In this document: in pieces, positions 16,396-24,474 of the stretch
Position numbering within the stretch: position 1 is the stretch's first letter
Layout of the letters: each line of letters begins with the position of its first letter
Assembly (NCBI GenBank): GCA_000961845.1
Contig: LADZ01000022.1
Location: 1-33,328 of the forward strand
DNA from: Flavobacteriales bacterium BRH_c54
Lineage (GTDB): Bacteria; Bacteroidota; Bacteroidia; Flavobacteriales_E; Vicingaceae
Length of the DNA: 33,328 bases
Direction of reading: 5' to 3'
Notes under the pieces: model-generated
Told to the model about the DNA's origin: nothing
Database searches by the model: none
Seen by the model: only the letters and a program-made list of their open reading frames with translations
Program-made: the position numbers and the translations under genes

Positions 16396-16945
16396 TCTTT
16401 TTTTCTAATATTTGTCTTAAGTTTCTTTTTGCTTTGGCTAAGTTAGATTTAGATGTTCCTTCATTTATTTCTAGTTCGTCTGCAATTTCTTTGTGGGAGT
16501 AACCTTCTAGCACATACAAGTTAAAAACTGTTCTGTAAACAGGGGTTAATTCTTGAATGGCTTCCATAATTACTTCTACTCCAAAATTGCTGTAAATACT
16601 TTCTGCACTTTCTGAATAATTAGCATCTAAAATGTAATTATCTTCATCTTCTACAAAATATACGCCTTTGTTTTTTCTATAACAATCTATGGCAGTATTT
16701 ACAATTATCCTTCTTACCCAACCTTCTAAAGAACCTTTAAAATTATAACTTTTAAGATGTTGAAAAACCTTAACAAATCCATCTTGCAACACATCTTTGG
16801 CTTCATCTGTATTATTGGCATAACGATAACAAACACTCATCATTTTCCCATAGTACATCTTATACAGCTCTTTTTGAGCTTGCCTGTTGCCTTTAACACA
16901 TTCGTTAACAAGACGTTCTAATTTATCTTGATCTTCTCGATCCAT
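16376..16945 (-). CDS. ECF-type RNA polymerase sigma-70 factor
   Basis: A 189-aa sigma factor with only regions 2 and 4. Region 2 spans about 25-95 and includes DEAKDVLQDGFVKVFQHL and the DNA-melting/-10-binding segment GWVRRIIVNTAIDCYRK. Region 4 spans about 128-180, with the helix-turn-helix YSHKEIADELEINEGTSKS and the helix LAKAKRNLRQIL. It directs RNA polymerase to a small set of promoters. Its stop codon lies inside the next gene, whose product has an anti-sigma-like N-terminus, so the two are probably translationally coupled. An ECF-like promoter lies just upstream, which suggests autoregulation. Confidence 0.95.
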   Translation of the reverse strand: MDREDQDKLERLVNECVKGNRQAQKELYKMYYGKMMSVCYRYANNTDEAKDVLQDGFVKVFQHLKSYNFKGSLEGWVRRIIVNTAIDCYRKNKGVYFVEDEDNYILDANYSESAESIYSNFGVEVIMEAIQELTPVYRTVFNLYVLEGYSHKEIADELEINEGTSKSNLAKAKRNLRQILEKKNAQKHG

Positions 16946-16960
16946 TTAATTTTATCTTAA

Positions 16961-16986
16961 GACGTTATTATGTTGGTTCGGTTGCC
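16961..16986 (-). promoter_or_regulatory. Candidate autoregulatory ECF promoter of the sigma factor gene
   Basis: On the minus strand GGCAACC (16986 down to 16980) is separated by exactly 15 bases from CGTC (16964 down to 16961). These match the general ECF promoter pattern of an AAC-containing -35 element and a CGT-containing -10 element. The predicted start of transcription is about ten bases before the ATG at 16945. Confidence 0.5.
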
Positions 16987-17024
16987 TTGTGGCGAAAATA
17001 TCAATAAATTTTGAAATTATAAAC

Positions 17025-17061
17025 AACACAACCATTTCAAATAATTTGAAATGGTTGTGTT
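17025..17061 (-). terminator. Long hairpin terminator after the DUF3078 gene
   Basis: A perfect inverted repeat, 17025-17041 paired with 17045-17061, encloses a loop of only three bases. It lies 35 bases after the DUF3078 stop. On the minus strand it is followed by a T-rich tail (TGTTTATAATTTC), so it probably ends that transcript. The tail is not a clean T run, so efficiency is uncertain. Confidence 0.65.
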
Positions 17062-17095
17062 TAATATTTAGGTAAAATTAATTTAGGTAAGGTGT

Positions 17096-18070
17096 TTAGA
17101 ATTTGTAATTCAACCCTACTCCTAATATTTCTTTAAATTGAACTCGTGGTCCGGCTCCATCTAAAACACCATCGTTATTTCTATCAACAGCAATATCAAT
17201 ATCATGATCATAAATTAACTGAGTAGATACAGTTGCTGAGATGAATTTATTTACTTTAAGTGAGAGTAATAATTCCCAATTTACATCAATATGTGCTGGT
17301 TCTTCGGTATAATTAGAAAAAGCATCGAAACGGGTTTCTAAGTTAATGTTTTCCATTATTTCTTTTTTATACATCACTCTTATATACCCCCCGTATTCAG
17401 CTCTAAGCATTTTACCATTTTTAATTTTATTTCCTAAAAGATCAAATTCTGCTGGGTCAACACCAAAAGCACCGGCATCTGCTAAGGTTTTATCATTTAC
17501 TATAGTCATTCTTGCAGTAAAAGGAGATATAAAAGCCGTAAAATTATCATGCGGCTTATAGTCCATACCGATAGCCGCTAATGCATAAGCAGGAGCTAAA
17601 AAAGTAGATATTTCTGTTGAATCGTCAGGATAGTTATAACCTGCTGCAAATTGCGTTTTAAAATTAACCAAAGCAGCGTAGTACCATCTTTCGGTTGCTT
17701 TATATCCGTATTTCGACATAAAATCTATTCTGTCATCTGTTTTTCTCACTCCACCTTCATCTCCTTGCTTTAACATACCGTAAGCTAGGTTAAGTGTATT
17801 GTCCCAAGATGAACGACCTTTTTTGTAGTTAGCAAAAGTGCTAAGCAACCCATTTACAGCTACAGAGTTTTCACCACCGGCAGCCCAATTGGTAAAACTA
17901 GCTTGTGTTAAGTTAACTCCAAGTACACCGCCTGCTTTCCAACCATCTAAACTATCTGATTCTTGAGCTTTTATTATTTTTTCTGCTTCGGTTAATTCTT
18001 CATCAACAACTTGGGCAGTTATTCCCGTACTTACAAGCAACATCATGGCTGCATAAATGATTTTTTTCAT
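17096..18070 (-). CDS. DUF3078 outer-membrane-like protein
   Basis: A 324-aa exported protein. A signal peptide (about 1-19, ending GITA before QVVDE) precedes the DUF3078 signature GWKAGGVLGVNLTQASFTNWAAGGENS (42-68). The rest is rich in alternating strands with aromatic ends (STFANYKKGRSSWDNTLNLAYG, RWYYAALVNFKTQF, MLRAEYGGYIRVMYKK) and ends in NYKF, as is typical of beta-barrel outer-membrane proteins. The family is widespread in Bacteroidota but has no assigned function. It follows the mscS gene by 35 bases and is probably cotranscribed; a hairpin terminator follows. Confidence 0.9.
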   Translation of the reverse strand: MKKIIYAAMMLLVSTGITAQVVDEELTEAEKIIKAQESDSLDGWKAGGVLGVNLTQASFTNWAAGGENSVAVNGLLSTFANYKKGRSSWDNTLNLAYGMLKQGDEGGVRKTDDRIDFMSKYGYKATERWYYAALVNFKTQFAAGYNYPDDSTEISTFLAPAYALAAIGMDYKPHDNFTAFISPFTARMTIVNDKTLADAGAFGVDPAEFDLLGNKIKNGKMLRAEYGGYIRVMYKKEIMENINLETRFDAFSNYTEEPAHIDVNWELLLSLKVNKFISATVSTQLIYDHDIDIAVDRNNDGVLDGAGPRVQFKEILGVGLNYKF

Positions 18071-18105
18071 TATGTATTTTCTAATTTATTTTTGAATTAT
18101 TTGAA

Positions 18106-18930
18106 TTATTTATTATTATGAACATGAACATCCATTTGTGGGAATGGAATATTTAATCCTTCCTCATTAAATGTATTATACACTTTTTCATTCATATCGA
18201 AAAAAACTGTCCAATAATCAGGAGCTTTTACCCAGACTCTTACAACAAAATTAACTGAACTATCTGCCAAAGCAGAAACCGCTATAAACGGATCAGGGTC
18301 TTTTAAAATCAACTCATTTTCATCAATCAGTTTTTGTAATACTTCTTTTGCTTTTTCTGTACTATCTCCATAAGCTATTCCGAAAGTCCAATCTACTCTT
18401 CTTAATGGCTCTGTTGAGTAATTGGTTAATGAACCTGTTGATAATCCACCATTAGGAATAATTATGGTTTTATTATCTGGCGTTGTTAATATGGTATTAA
18501 ATATTTGAATCCCCTTTACAGTTCCGCTATAGCCCTGTGCATCTATAAAATCTCCCACTTTAAATGGTTTAAAGATTAATAAAATCACACCCCCTGCAAA
18601 GTTTTGTAGTGTTCCAGACAATGCCAAACCAACTGCCAAACCAGCTGCTCCTAAAATGGCTATAAAAGAAGTCATTTCAATCTCTAACATGCTCATCACA
18701 CTAATAACCAATAGTGTTTTTAACATTACACTTACTATACTTGAGAAGAAAGGCTTTAATGAAGGATCTATTTTTCTGTTCTCTAGAAAGTTTTTAAATG
18801 ATTTGTTTAATCCTTTAATAATAAAAAGTCCAACTATTAATACTGCTAATGCTCCTAATAATTTAGGTCCATAAGTCATTATTAATTCTGCGGCTAAATC
18901 GTAATACTTTGTAACATCAATGTTTTCCAT
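18106..18930 (-). CDS. Small-conductance mechanosensitive channel, MscS family
   Basis: A 274-aa channel close in size to E. coli MscS (286 aa). Three helices lie near 22-41, 63-84 and 88-122. The pore helix has the glycine/alanine-packed motif AAGLAVGLALSGTLQNFAGG (95-114), followed by IFKPFKVGDFI and the beta domain (GTVKGIQIFNTILTTPDNK, IIIPNGGLSTGSLTNYS), then the C-terminal alpha-beta domain ending FPQMDVHVHN. It opens under membrane tension to release solutes after osmotic downshock. A clear TAATTTTG -7 box and a short palindrome lie in its 59-base upstream gap. Confidence 0.95.
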   Translation of the reverse strand: MENIDVTKYYDLAAELIMTYGPKLLGALAVLIVGLFIIKGLNKSFKNFLENRKIDPSLKPFFSSIVSVMLKTLLVISVMSMLEIEMTSFIAILGAAGLAVGLALSGTLQNFAGGVILLIFKPFKVGDFIDAQGYSGTVKGIQIFNTILTTPDNKTIIIPNGGLSTGSLTNYSTEPLRRVDWTFGIAYGDSTEKAKEVLQKLIDENELILKDPDPFIAVSALADSSVNFVVRVWVKAPDYWTVFFDMNEKVYNTFNEEGLNIPFPQMDVHVHNNK

Positions 18931-18937
18931 GATTTAA

Positions 18938-18965
18938 TCTAATTTTTTAATTAGATGCAAAATTA
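18938..18965 (-). promoter_or_regulatory. Candidate promoter and palindrome upstream of the mscS gene
   Basis: A perfect -7 box TAATTTTG lies at 18965 down to 18958, 27 bases before the ATG. Just downstream is a palindrome with arms TCTAATT (18938-18944) and AATTAGA (18949-18955), which would overlap the predicted start of transcription. No matching TTG at the usual -33 spacing was found. Confidence 0.5.
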
Positions 18966-18989
18966 AAGAATTCAGGAGTTTTTGTTAAA

Positions 18990-19922
18990 TTATTTTAAGG
19001 TAAACTTGGTTTTACCTATATCAACACCATCAGCATAAACTTCTACATTATACTCCCCAACAGGAAATTCATCTATCTTAACCCAGTCAATGGTTACTTG
19101 CATGTCTTCATTTTTGTAATCGATTTCTTTTTTAGAAGAGTATAATCCTCTTACTCCATTAAAATCAAATTTATTAGAATCGTCTGTTTTTTCAGATAAA
19201 ACTCTTCCATCAGGAGTAAGGATTCTAACATAAATCCATTTTTTACCGGGTTTAGTAATGGTATTTTTCTGTACCGTAAATGATGTTCTGATTTTATCTA
19301 CCTTTTTAGCTCTGTCCATTTCTTTTCCGGTATTATCATTTTTTACTTTTACACCGTAAGATTTCAATCCTAAAGTTTTCAAATGAGAAGCAACAGTAAC
19401 CAGTGTATTTAAATCTTCATTCTTCTCAGTCAATTCTTGGGCTTTCTTCTGTTCGTTAGACAATTGATTTTTAACTGTTTTATTCTCATCTGTCAGTTTA
19501 TTATTCAATTGGTTTAACGAATCTATTTGCACCACATAGCCTTTCATTATTTTGCGAAGAGTTTCAGTTTCTTTTTTCAATTGATAAATAGTCCAATCTT
19601 TACCTTTAGCCTTTTTTATCAATTCTTCAATTTTTGCTTTTTCGGCAGCTAGTTCGGCACTCAATTCTTGATTATCTGTTTCTAAATCTTCATATTTTTT
19701 AAGCATTTCTTCCAATTCAGCTTGCACCTGATCTCTTTCAGTAGAAACTTCTGTATAAGCAACTTCTCCTTTGTCAATTGCTTTTTTCAATTCCAGATTT
19801 TGCCAAATAAGATAACCACAAAAGCCCAATAACAAAATGATAATAACCATCATAAATTTATTATTCTTATTTCCAGTTGGCTTATCTTGAACAACCGCTT
19901 TATTTGTTTCTTTCGATTCCAT
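18990..19922 (-). CDS. Membrane-anchored coiled-coil protein
   Basis: A 310-aa protein of a type common in Flavobacteriales but with no function that I can name. A short cytoplasmic tail is followed by one membrane helix (about 23-42, NKFMMVIIILLLGFCGYLIW). Residues about 45-180 form a long, charged coiled coil with heptad-like spacing. The C-terminal about 120 residues look like a beta sandwich (KTLGLKSYGVKVKND, GKKWIYVRILTPDGRVLSEK, FPVGEYNVEVYADGVDIG). I infer an extracytoplasmic spacer carrying a small binding domain. It is not related in obvious ways to its neighbours, and a TAATTTTG -7 box upstream (19959 down to 19952) suggests its own promoter. Confidence 0.8.
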   Translation of the reverse strand: MESKETNKAVVQDKPTGNKNNKFMMVIIILLLGFCGYLIWQNLELKKAIDKGEVAYTEVSTERDQVQAELEEMLKKYEDLETDNQELSAELAAEKAKIEELIKKAKGKDWTIYQLKKETETLRKIMKGYVVQIDSLNQLNNKLTDENKTVKNQLSNEQKKAQELTEKNEDLNTLVTVASHLKTLGLKSYGVKVKNDNTGKEMDRAKKVDKIRTSFTVQKNTITKPGKKWIYVRILTPDGRVLSEKTDDSNKFDFNGVRGLYSSKKEIDYKNEDMQVTIDWVKIDEFPVGEYNVEVYADGVDIGKTKFTLK

Positions 19923-19951
19923 AACACTTATTTTATTAAAAAAATATATCT

Positions 19952-19959
19952 CAAAATTA
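19952..19959 (-). promoter_or_regulatory. Candidate -7 box of the coiled-coil gene
   Basis: A perfect match to TAnnTTTG (TAATTTTG on the minus strand) lies 29 bases before the ATG at 19922. It sits in an AT-only context, so chance occurrence is possible. No good -33 TTG was seen. Confidence 0.4.
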
Positions 19960-20030
19960 TACTATAATATTGTTTTGTTAATAGTTATTAGCTAAAGTTA
20001 TGCAGATATTTTTGTGTAAAACAACGATGT

Positions 20031-20067
20031 AAAAAAAGCTTCCAAGAAATATTTCCTGAAAGCTTTT
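20031..20067 (-). terminator. Rho-independent terminator after the TonB-family gene
   Basis: Arms AAAAGCTT and AAGCTTTT, extended by partly paired CC/GG positions, form a hairpin that on the minus strand ends in a run of seven T residues (20037 down to 20031). It lies 20 bases after the stop codon at 20089. Confidence 0.8.
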
Positions 20068-20088
20068 CTATGGTATATAGCTTTATAA

Positions 20089-20796
20089 TTACGTAATTAT
20101 CTTAAAGCTAATTGGCATAACATATATTACTTTAACTGCTCGTCCATTTTGTTTTCCTGGCAACCAATTCGGCATGGATTTAATCACTCTAATCGCTTCA
20201 GCATCCAAAGCTTCATTGACGCCTTTTTTTATTTTCACATCTGTAATTTCGCCTTTTTTGCCCACCACAAATTCCACATACACTTTTCCTTCAACTCCTA
20301 TTTGTTTTTCCCTTTTAGGGTATTTAATATTGTTAGATAAATATTCATACAATGCTTTATTTCCTCCAACAAAGCCAGGCATTTCTTCAGCAAAATTTAA
20401 TGGTGCTGACTCAACTTCAACAGGCTCAACAGGCACCCATTTTTCATCAAACTTTGGTACTTCATAAGGTGTTTCTTTTTCAGTAGGTTTTTCTATTGCT
20501 GTATTGTTATCTACAATTATAAACTTATTAGGGTCTGGTTTGAAGGTTTTTTCCACTTTTACTTCTGGTTTTATAGTTTCTAATGTAATTATTGGAGGAA
20601 GAATTTCCCCATTATCATCAACTACAACTTTACCTTTTAATTCTTTCACAGAATAATAAGTCGTCCATTCAAATGCAAAGAACGTAAGCGAACAACTGAT
20701 TAATAGTCCTAATTGAAAATAAACAAATCTCATTCGTTCATTTTTCTTGGTGGTTTTTTGAAAATGGTTCATGACTTTATGGTTTTGGTTAGACAT
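20089..20796 (-). CDS. Energy transducer TonB-family protein
   Basis: A 235-aa protein. One membrane helix lies at about 23-44 (MRFVYFQLGLLISCSLTFFAF). A periplasmic linker rich in Pro, Glu, Lys and Val (60-135) is typical of TonB spacers. The C-terminal TonB domain spans about 145-235: GNKALYEYLSNNIKYP, GVEGKVYVEFVVGKKGEI and the final strands ALDAEAIRVIKSMPNWLPG and AVKVIYVMPISF. It would couple the proton-motive force to outer-membrane transport. No exbB, exbD or TonB-dependent receptor gene is nearby, so its receptor is unknown. It has its own terminator and lies divergent from the DUF4153 gene. Confidence 0.93.
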   Translation of the reverse strand: MSNQNHKVMNHFQKTTKKNERMRFVYFQLGLLISCSLTFFAFEWTTYYSVKELKGKVVVDDNGEILPPIITLETIKPEVKVEKTFKPDPNKFIIVDNNTAIEKPTEKETPYEVPKFDEKWVPVEPVEVESAPLNFAEEMPGFVGGNKALYEYLSNNIKYPKREKQIGVEGKVYVEFVVGKKGEITDVKIKKGVNEALDAEAIRVIKSMPNWLPGKQNGRAVKVIYVMPISFKIIT

Positions 20797-20882
20797 TTAT
20801 AATAACTTAAAAATTATATAGTTTAGTACATAGATGCATAAAATTTATTATTTTCACAATTATTTTTAACTAAAAAAAGAAC

Positions 20883-22808
20883 ATGAAACTTCCTTCTATT
20901 CAATACCTTCAGGAAAAAGCTGTAACTGCCTTAAAAAGATTTCCGCTAAGCATAGTCTCAGCAACTATTGGAGTAGTTTGTGCTATTTATTTGATAGAGC
21001 ATGAGCATTATCAAGGCAATTTGTTTCCGATTATCAATCTAATGCTTTGTGCTGCTTTAGGTATTCCTTTATTTTTTTGTGTTACTGTTTTTAGTGAAAA
21101 GCTAAATTTTTCTTTCAAAATAAAAACTTTACTCAGCTTAATAGCCACCTTAATTTTAGTGGGTATTTATTTTAGCTTACCTAATTCTGATGAATCTTTT
21201 AATACCACCCTTCCTTATATAAGATACGCTATTTACAACATTACTATTCATTTATTAGTTGCCTTTGCACCTTTTATTCTTAAAAAAGAAATTAATGGTT
21301 TTTGGCAATACAACAAAGTGCTATTTATTAGGTTTTTAACTTCTGTATTATATTCCGGATTTTTATACGTTGGAATTGTATTGGCGTTGGTTTCCTTAAA
21401 TTTATTGTTTGATGTAAAAATTCGTGATCAGTTTTATTTTGAGTTTTGGGTAATCATTGCAGGTTTGTTTAACACTTGGTTTTTTACTGCCGGAATGCCA
21501 AAATCTTTAACCAATTTAGATAATAACTATGAATACCCCGCAGGATTAAAGATTTTTTCTCAGTACATATTACTACCATTATTAATGCTATACTTACTAA
21601 TTTTATATGGTTATGGTATTAAAATATTTGCAGTTTGGGACTGGCCAAAAGGAATTGTTTCTTACTTGATAGTTTGCGTAGCTATATTAGGAATTCTAAA
21701 CTTCTTGTTGATTTATCCTTATTCCAAACAAAAAGAAAACAAATGGATTGCCTCTTTCTCTAGGGCATACTATTTTATTTTACTTCCCTTAATCATTATG
21801 TTATTCATTGCTATTAACATGCGAATTGGAGATTATGGCATTACCATAAATCGATATATTATTTTATTATTGGGGTGTTGGCTTACACTGGTGGCTATCT
21901 ACTTTGCCATTGGTAAAACCAATATTAAATTTATTCCCATTTCACTTTTCACAGCTATATTAATAACATCTTTTGGTCCTTGGGGAATGTTTTCTGTAAG
22001 CGAAAACAGCCAAGTAAACAGACTAAAAACCATTTTAGAAACACACCAATTATTAGAAAATAATAACATTACAAAAGAACAAGCTATAGATAGCATTTCT
22101 TACAACTATAATCATGAATTTAAAGCCCAAAACGAACTACTACTACCCGACTCAATTAAAAACGATATAAAATCTATTTTAGATTATTTAAACGACCATC
22201 ATGGGCTAACCAAAATAAAACCTTGGTTTAATAATAATTATGATACTGAAATTGCAAGTTTTAATCAAGACAAAAGAAAATGGGAAAGAGTAAATGAAGC
22301 TAAAGTGTATATGAATGCTTTAGGGTTAGAGTATACCCATCATTACACGAATAATAATCAAACTTATTTTTCTTTTTCAGCAGAAAATATGCATGACAAA
22401 GTGTTGGATATTTCCGGCTTTGATTATCAAGTTAAATTAAACAGCAACTACAACAATCTAGAAAGTTTAAAAACTTTCCAAATAAACAACAAGGAATATG
22501 AAATAAAAATACAAACCAGCGAACACATGTTGCTTTTACTTAAAAACAAACAGCTTAAAAGTACCTTGAACTATAGTGGAATCGTTAAAAATTTAATGGA
22601 TAAGTACAAAAATTCGAACAACACCTATAATCTTCCTATAGATGAAATGACAATAATATCTGAAACAAAAGAAATTAAATTAAAGTTTATTTTTGATAAC
22701 ATTAATATAGAAACTCCCGACAACACCTTAAAAACAAGCTATCTGAGCGGAACTCTATTACTTAAAATAAATGAAGAAACACCTTTAAACACGAAAGAAT
22801 TAGAATAA
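20883..22808 (+). CDS. DUF4153 integral membrane protein
   Basis: A 641-aa protein. Residues about 20-370 hold some ten to twelve membrane helices with the DUF4153 pattern (FPLSIVSATIGVVCAIYLIEHE at the start; YNITIHLLVAFAPF; PLLMLYLLILYGYGIKI; TSFGPWGMFSVSENSQ at the end of the last helix). The remaining about 270 residues form a soluble domain with many Asn and Lys residues and no recognised motif (ENNNITKEQAIDSISYN, YMNALGLEYTHHY). The family is common in Bacteroidota and has no established function. The start ATG at 20883 fits the first amphipathic segment. It shares an 86-base divergent region with the TonB-family gene. Confidence 0.88.
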   Translation: MKLPSIQYLQEKAVTALKRFPLSIVSATIGVVCAIYLIEHEHYQGNLFPIINLMLCAALGIPLFFCVTVFSEKLNFSFKIKTLLSLIATLILVGIYFSLPNSDESFNTTLPYIRYAIYNITIHLLVAFAPFILKKEINGFWQYNKVLFIRFLTSVLYSGFLYVGIVLALVSLNLLFDVKIRDQFYFEFWVIIAGLFNTWFFTAGMPKSLTNLDNNYEYPAGLKIFSQYILLPLLMLYLLILYGYGIKIFAVWDWPKGIVSYLIVCVAILGILNFLLIYPYSKQKENKWIASFSRAYYFILLPLIIMLFIAINMRIGDYGITINRYIILLLGCWLTLVAIYFAIGKTNIKFIPISLFTAILITSFGPWGMFSVSENSQVNRLKTILETHQLLENNNITKEQAIDSISYNYNHEFKAQNELLLPDSIKNDIKSILDYLNDHHGLTKIKPWFNNNYDTEIASFNQDKRKWERVNEAKVYMNALGLEYTHHYTNNNQTYFSFSAENMHDKVLDISGFDYQVKLNSNYNNLESLKTFQINNKEYEIKIQTSEHMLLLLKNKQLKSTLNYSGIVKNLMDKYKNSNNTYNLPIDEMTIISETKEIKLKFIFDNINIETPDNTLKTSYLSGTLLLKINEETPLNTKELE

Positions 22809-22876
22809 AAACTTCATTAAAAATAAAAAAGTGATTAGTTACTTAAAAAAAATGAAATCGATTGAAAAAAAATTCC

Positions 22877-22884
22877 TAAGTTTG
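22877..22884 (+). promoter_or_regulatory. Candidate -7 box upstream of rpmG
   Basis: TAAGTTTG is a perfect match to the Bacteroidota -7 consensus TAnnTTTG and lies 28 bases before the rpmG ATG. A TTG at 22862-22864 is only 12 bases upstream, too close for a standard -33 element. Confidence 0.45.
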
Positions 22885-22911
22885 CAGTCCAATTTTTAAA
22901 AGGTATATAAA

Positions 22912-23094
22912 ATGGCAAAGAAAGGAAATAGAATTCAAGTAATCATGGAATGCACAGAGCACAAAAATAGTGGTATGCCTGGAACTTCAAGATACATTAC
23001 TACAAAAAACAAAAAAAATACTCCTGATAGAGTTGAATTAAAAAAATACAACCCTATCTTGAAGAAAGTTACCGTACATAAAGAAATTAAATAA
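22912..23094 (+). CDS. rpmG: 50S ribosomal protein L33
   Basis: A 60-aa basic protein starting [20 protein letters not shown], with [24 protein letters not shown] in the middle, the standard L33 signature. It has only one cysteine (in MECTEH), so it is the zinc-free (C-minus) form. It is a component of the large ribosomal subunit near the tRNA exit site. The gene is followed after 46 bases by the DUF4295 gene and then by ftsY, the usual order in Bacteroidota. The usual rpmB (L28) directly upstream is absent here. Confidence 0.96.
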   Translation: MAKKGNRIQVIMECTEHKNSGMPGTSRYITTKNKKNTPDRVELKKYNPILKKVTVHKEIK

Positions 23095-23140
23095 TTAGGA
23101 ATTTTCATAAAAAAGAAAATTTCAAATAAACCAAATAGTT

Positions 23141-23293
23141 ATGGCAAAGAAAACCGTTGGAACAGTACAAAAAGAAGGTGGAAAGAACTACACTAAAGTT
23201 ATTAAAATGGTTAAGTCTCCAAAATCAGGAGCTTATGCTTTTAAGGAAGAAATCGTTACAAAAGATAAAGTAGAAGATTTTTTCAAAAAATAA
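23141..23293 (+). CDS. DUF4295 small basic protein
   Basis: A 50-aa lysine-rich protein beginning MAKKTVGTVQKEGGKNYTKV and ending KVEDFFKK. It matches DUF4295, a small conserved Bacteroidota family nearly always encoded directly after rpmG. Size, charge and neighbourhood suggest a ribosome-associated protein, but that role is inference. It is too short for a 60-aa cutoff yet has a clear ATG, and a strong terminator follows its stop at 23291-23293. Confidence 0.92.
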   Translation: MAKKTVGTVQKEGGKNYTKVIKMVKSPKSGAYAFKEEIVTKDKVEDFFKK

Positions 23294-23327
23294 ATAACAT
23301 CTTTTTTCTTAAAAAAACACTTTATTT

Positions 23328-23363
23328 AGCTTCTTTCTTGTAGTCAAGGGAGAAGCTTTTTTT
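23328..23363 (+). terminator. Rho-independent terminator after rpmG-DUF4295
   Basis: Stem AGCTTCT (23328-23334) with AGAAGCT (23351-23357), followed by seven T residues up to 23363. It separates the ribosomal gene pair from ftsY. Confidence 0.82.
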
Positions 23364-23450
23364 ATTTCCAATCATTCAAACCTATCAGGATTATCAAAAC
23401 TTTAATCCTAATTTTAACCACTCAAATACAAACACTAATAAATAGCATAA

Positions 23451-24404
23451 ATGTCGTTTTTCAAAATATTTTCAAAAGAAAAGAAAGAGGTGCTTGACGA
23501 AGGTTTAACCAAAACCAAAGAAAACTTTTTTTCAAAATTATCTAAAGCTGTTGCCGGAAAATCTAAAGTTGATAGTGAAATATTAGACAACCTTGAAGAA
23601 ATTCTAGTAACCTCTGATGTTGGTGTAAACACTACCCTAAAAATTATTGAAAAAATTGAAGATAGGGTCGCTAGAGATAAATACTTAGGAACTGACGAAC
23701 TTAACAAAATACTACGAGAGGAAATCACCGCCCTTTTAGAAGAAAATAATACTGAAAATTATACCGATTTTACTATACCTCAACAAGATGAACCTTATGT
23801 AATTATGGTAGTTGGTGTTAATGGTGTTGGAAAAACTACCACCATAGGAAAACTGGCTCACCAACTTAAAAAAACTGGTAAAAAAGTAATGCTGGGGGCC
23901 TCAGATACTTTTAGAGCAGCGGCTGTTGATCAACTTAAAATTTGGGCTCAACGAGTAGATGTTCCTATTGTAGAACAAGGAATGAATGCTGACCCTGCTT
24001 CTGTAGCTTTTGACACCCTACAGTCTGCAAAAGCGAAGGGAATGGATGTCGTAATTATTGATACTGCAGGAAGGTTACATAACAAAATCAACTTGATGAA
24101 TGAACTTTCAAAAATAAAAAATGTAATGAAGAAAGTTATTCCTAATGCTCCTCACGAGATTTTATTGGTGTTAGATGGTTCTACTGGTCAAAACGCTTAC
24201 GAACAGGCCAAACAATTTTCTTTAGCTACAGAAATTAATGCCTTAGCCATTACTAAACTTGATGGAACTGCTAAAGGTGGTGTTGTTATTGGTATTTCCG
24301 ACCAATTTAAAATTCCTGTAAAATACATTGGTGTTGGCGAAGGAATAGAACATCTACAAGTTTTTAATAAAGTTGAATTTGTTGATTCTTTGTTTAAAGA
24401 ATAA
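23451..24404 (+). CDS. ftsY: Signal recognition particle receptor FtsY
   Basis: A 317-aa SRP GTPase that docks ribosome-SRP complexes at the membrane for cotranslational insertion. The acidic A domain is short (about 20 residues), leaving an NG core. Motifs are G1 GVNGVGKT (122-129), G2 DTFRAAA (152-158), G3 DTAGR (204-208), G4 TKLDGTAKGG (268-277) and the closing GVGEGIEHL (295-302). Length is normal for Bacteroidota. The gene follows the rpmG-DUF4295 pair, as in relatives, but the rimO gene that often comes next is replaced by a nuclease gene. Confidence 0.97.
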   Translation: MSFFKIFSKEKKEVLDEGLTKTKENFFSKLSKAVAGKSKVDSEILDNLEEILVTSDVGVNTTLKIIEKIEDRVARDKYLGTDELNKILREEITALLEENNTENYTDFTIPQQDEPYVIMVVGVNGVGKTTTIGKLAHQLKKTGKKVMLGASDTFRAAAVDQLKIWAQRVDVPIVEQGMNADPASVAFDTLQSAKAKGMDVVIIDTAGRLHNKINLMNELSKIKNVMKKVIPNAPHEILLVLDGSTGQNAYEQAKQFSLATEINALAITKLDGTAKGGVVIGISDQFKIPVKYIGVGEGIEHLQVFNKVEFVDSLFKE

Positions 24405-24474
24405 TAATCTACACTTAACTTCTATAGCACAATTATTGTTAGCTTTAACCTTCTAAAGTCTAATACCTATTTTA

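Noticed and set aside
20149-20467. Two overlapping plus-strand open frames opposite the TonB-family gene
   Set aside because: Both are antisense shadows of a well-supported TonB domain.
23387-23409. Inverted repeat AGGATTA/TAATCCT upstream of ftsY
   Set aside because: Seven-base arms in AT-rich DNA with no T run and no known operator; too weak to list as a site.
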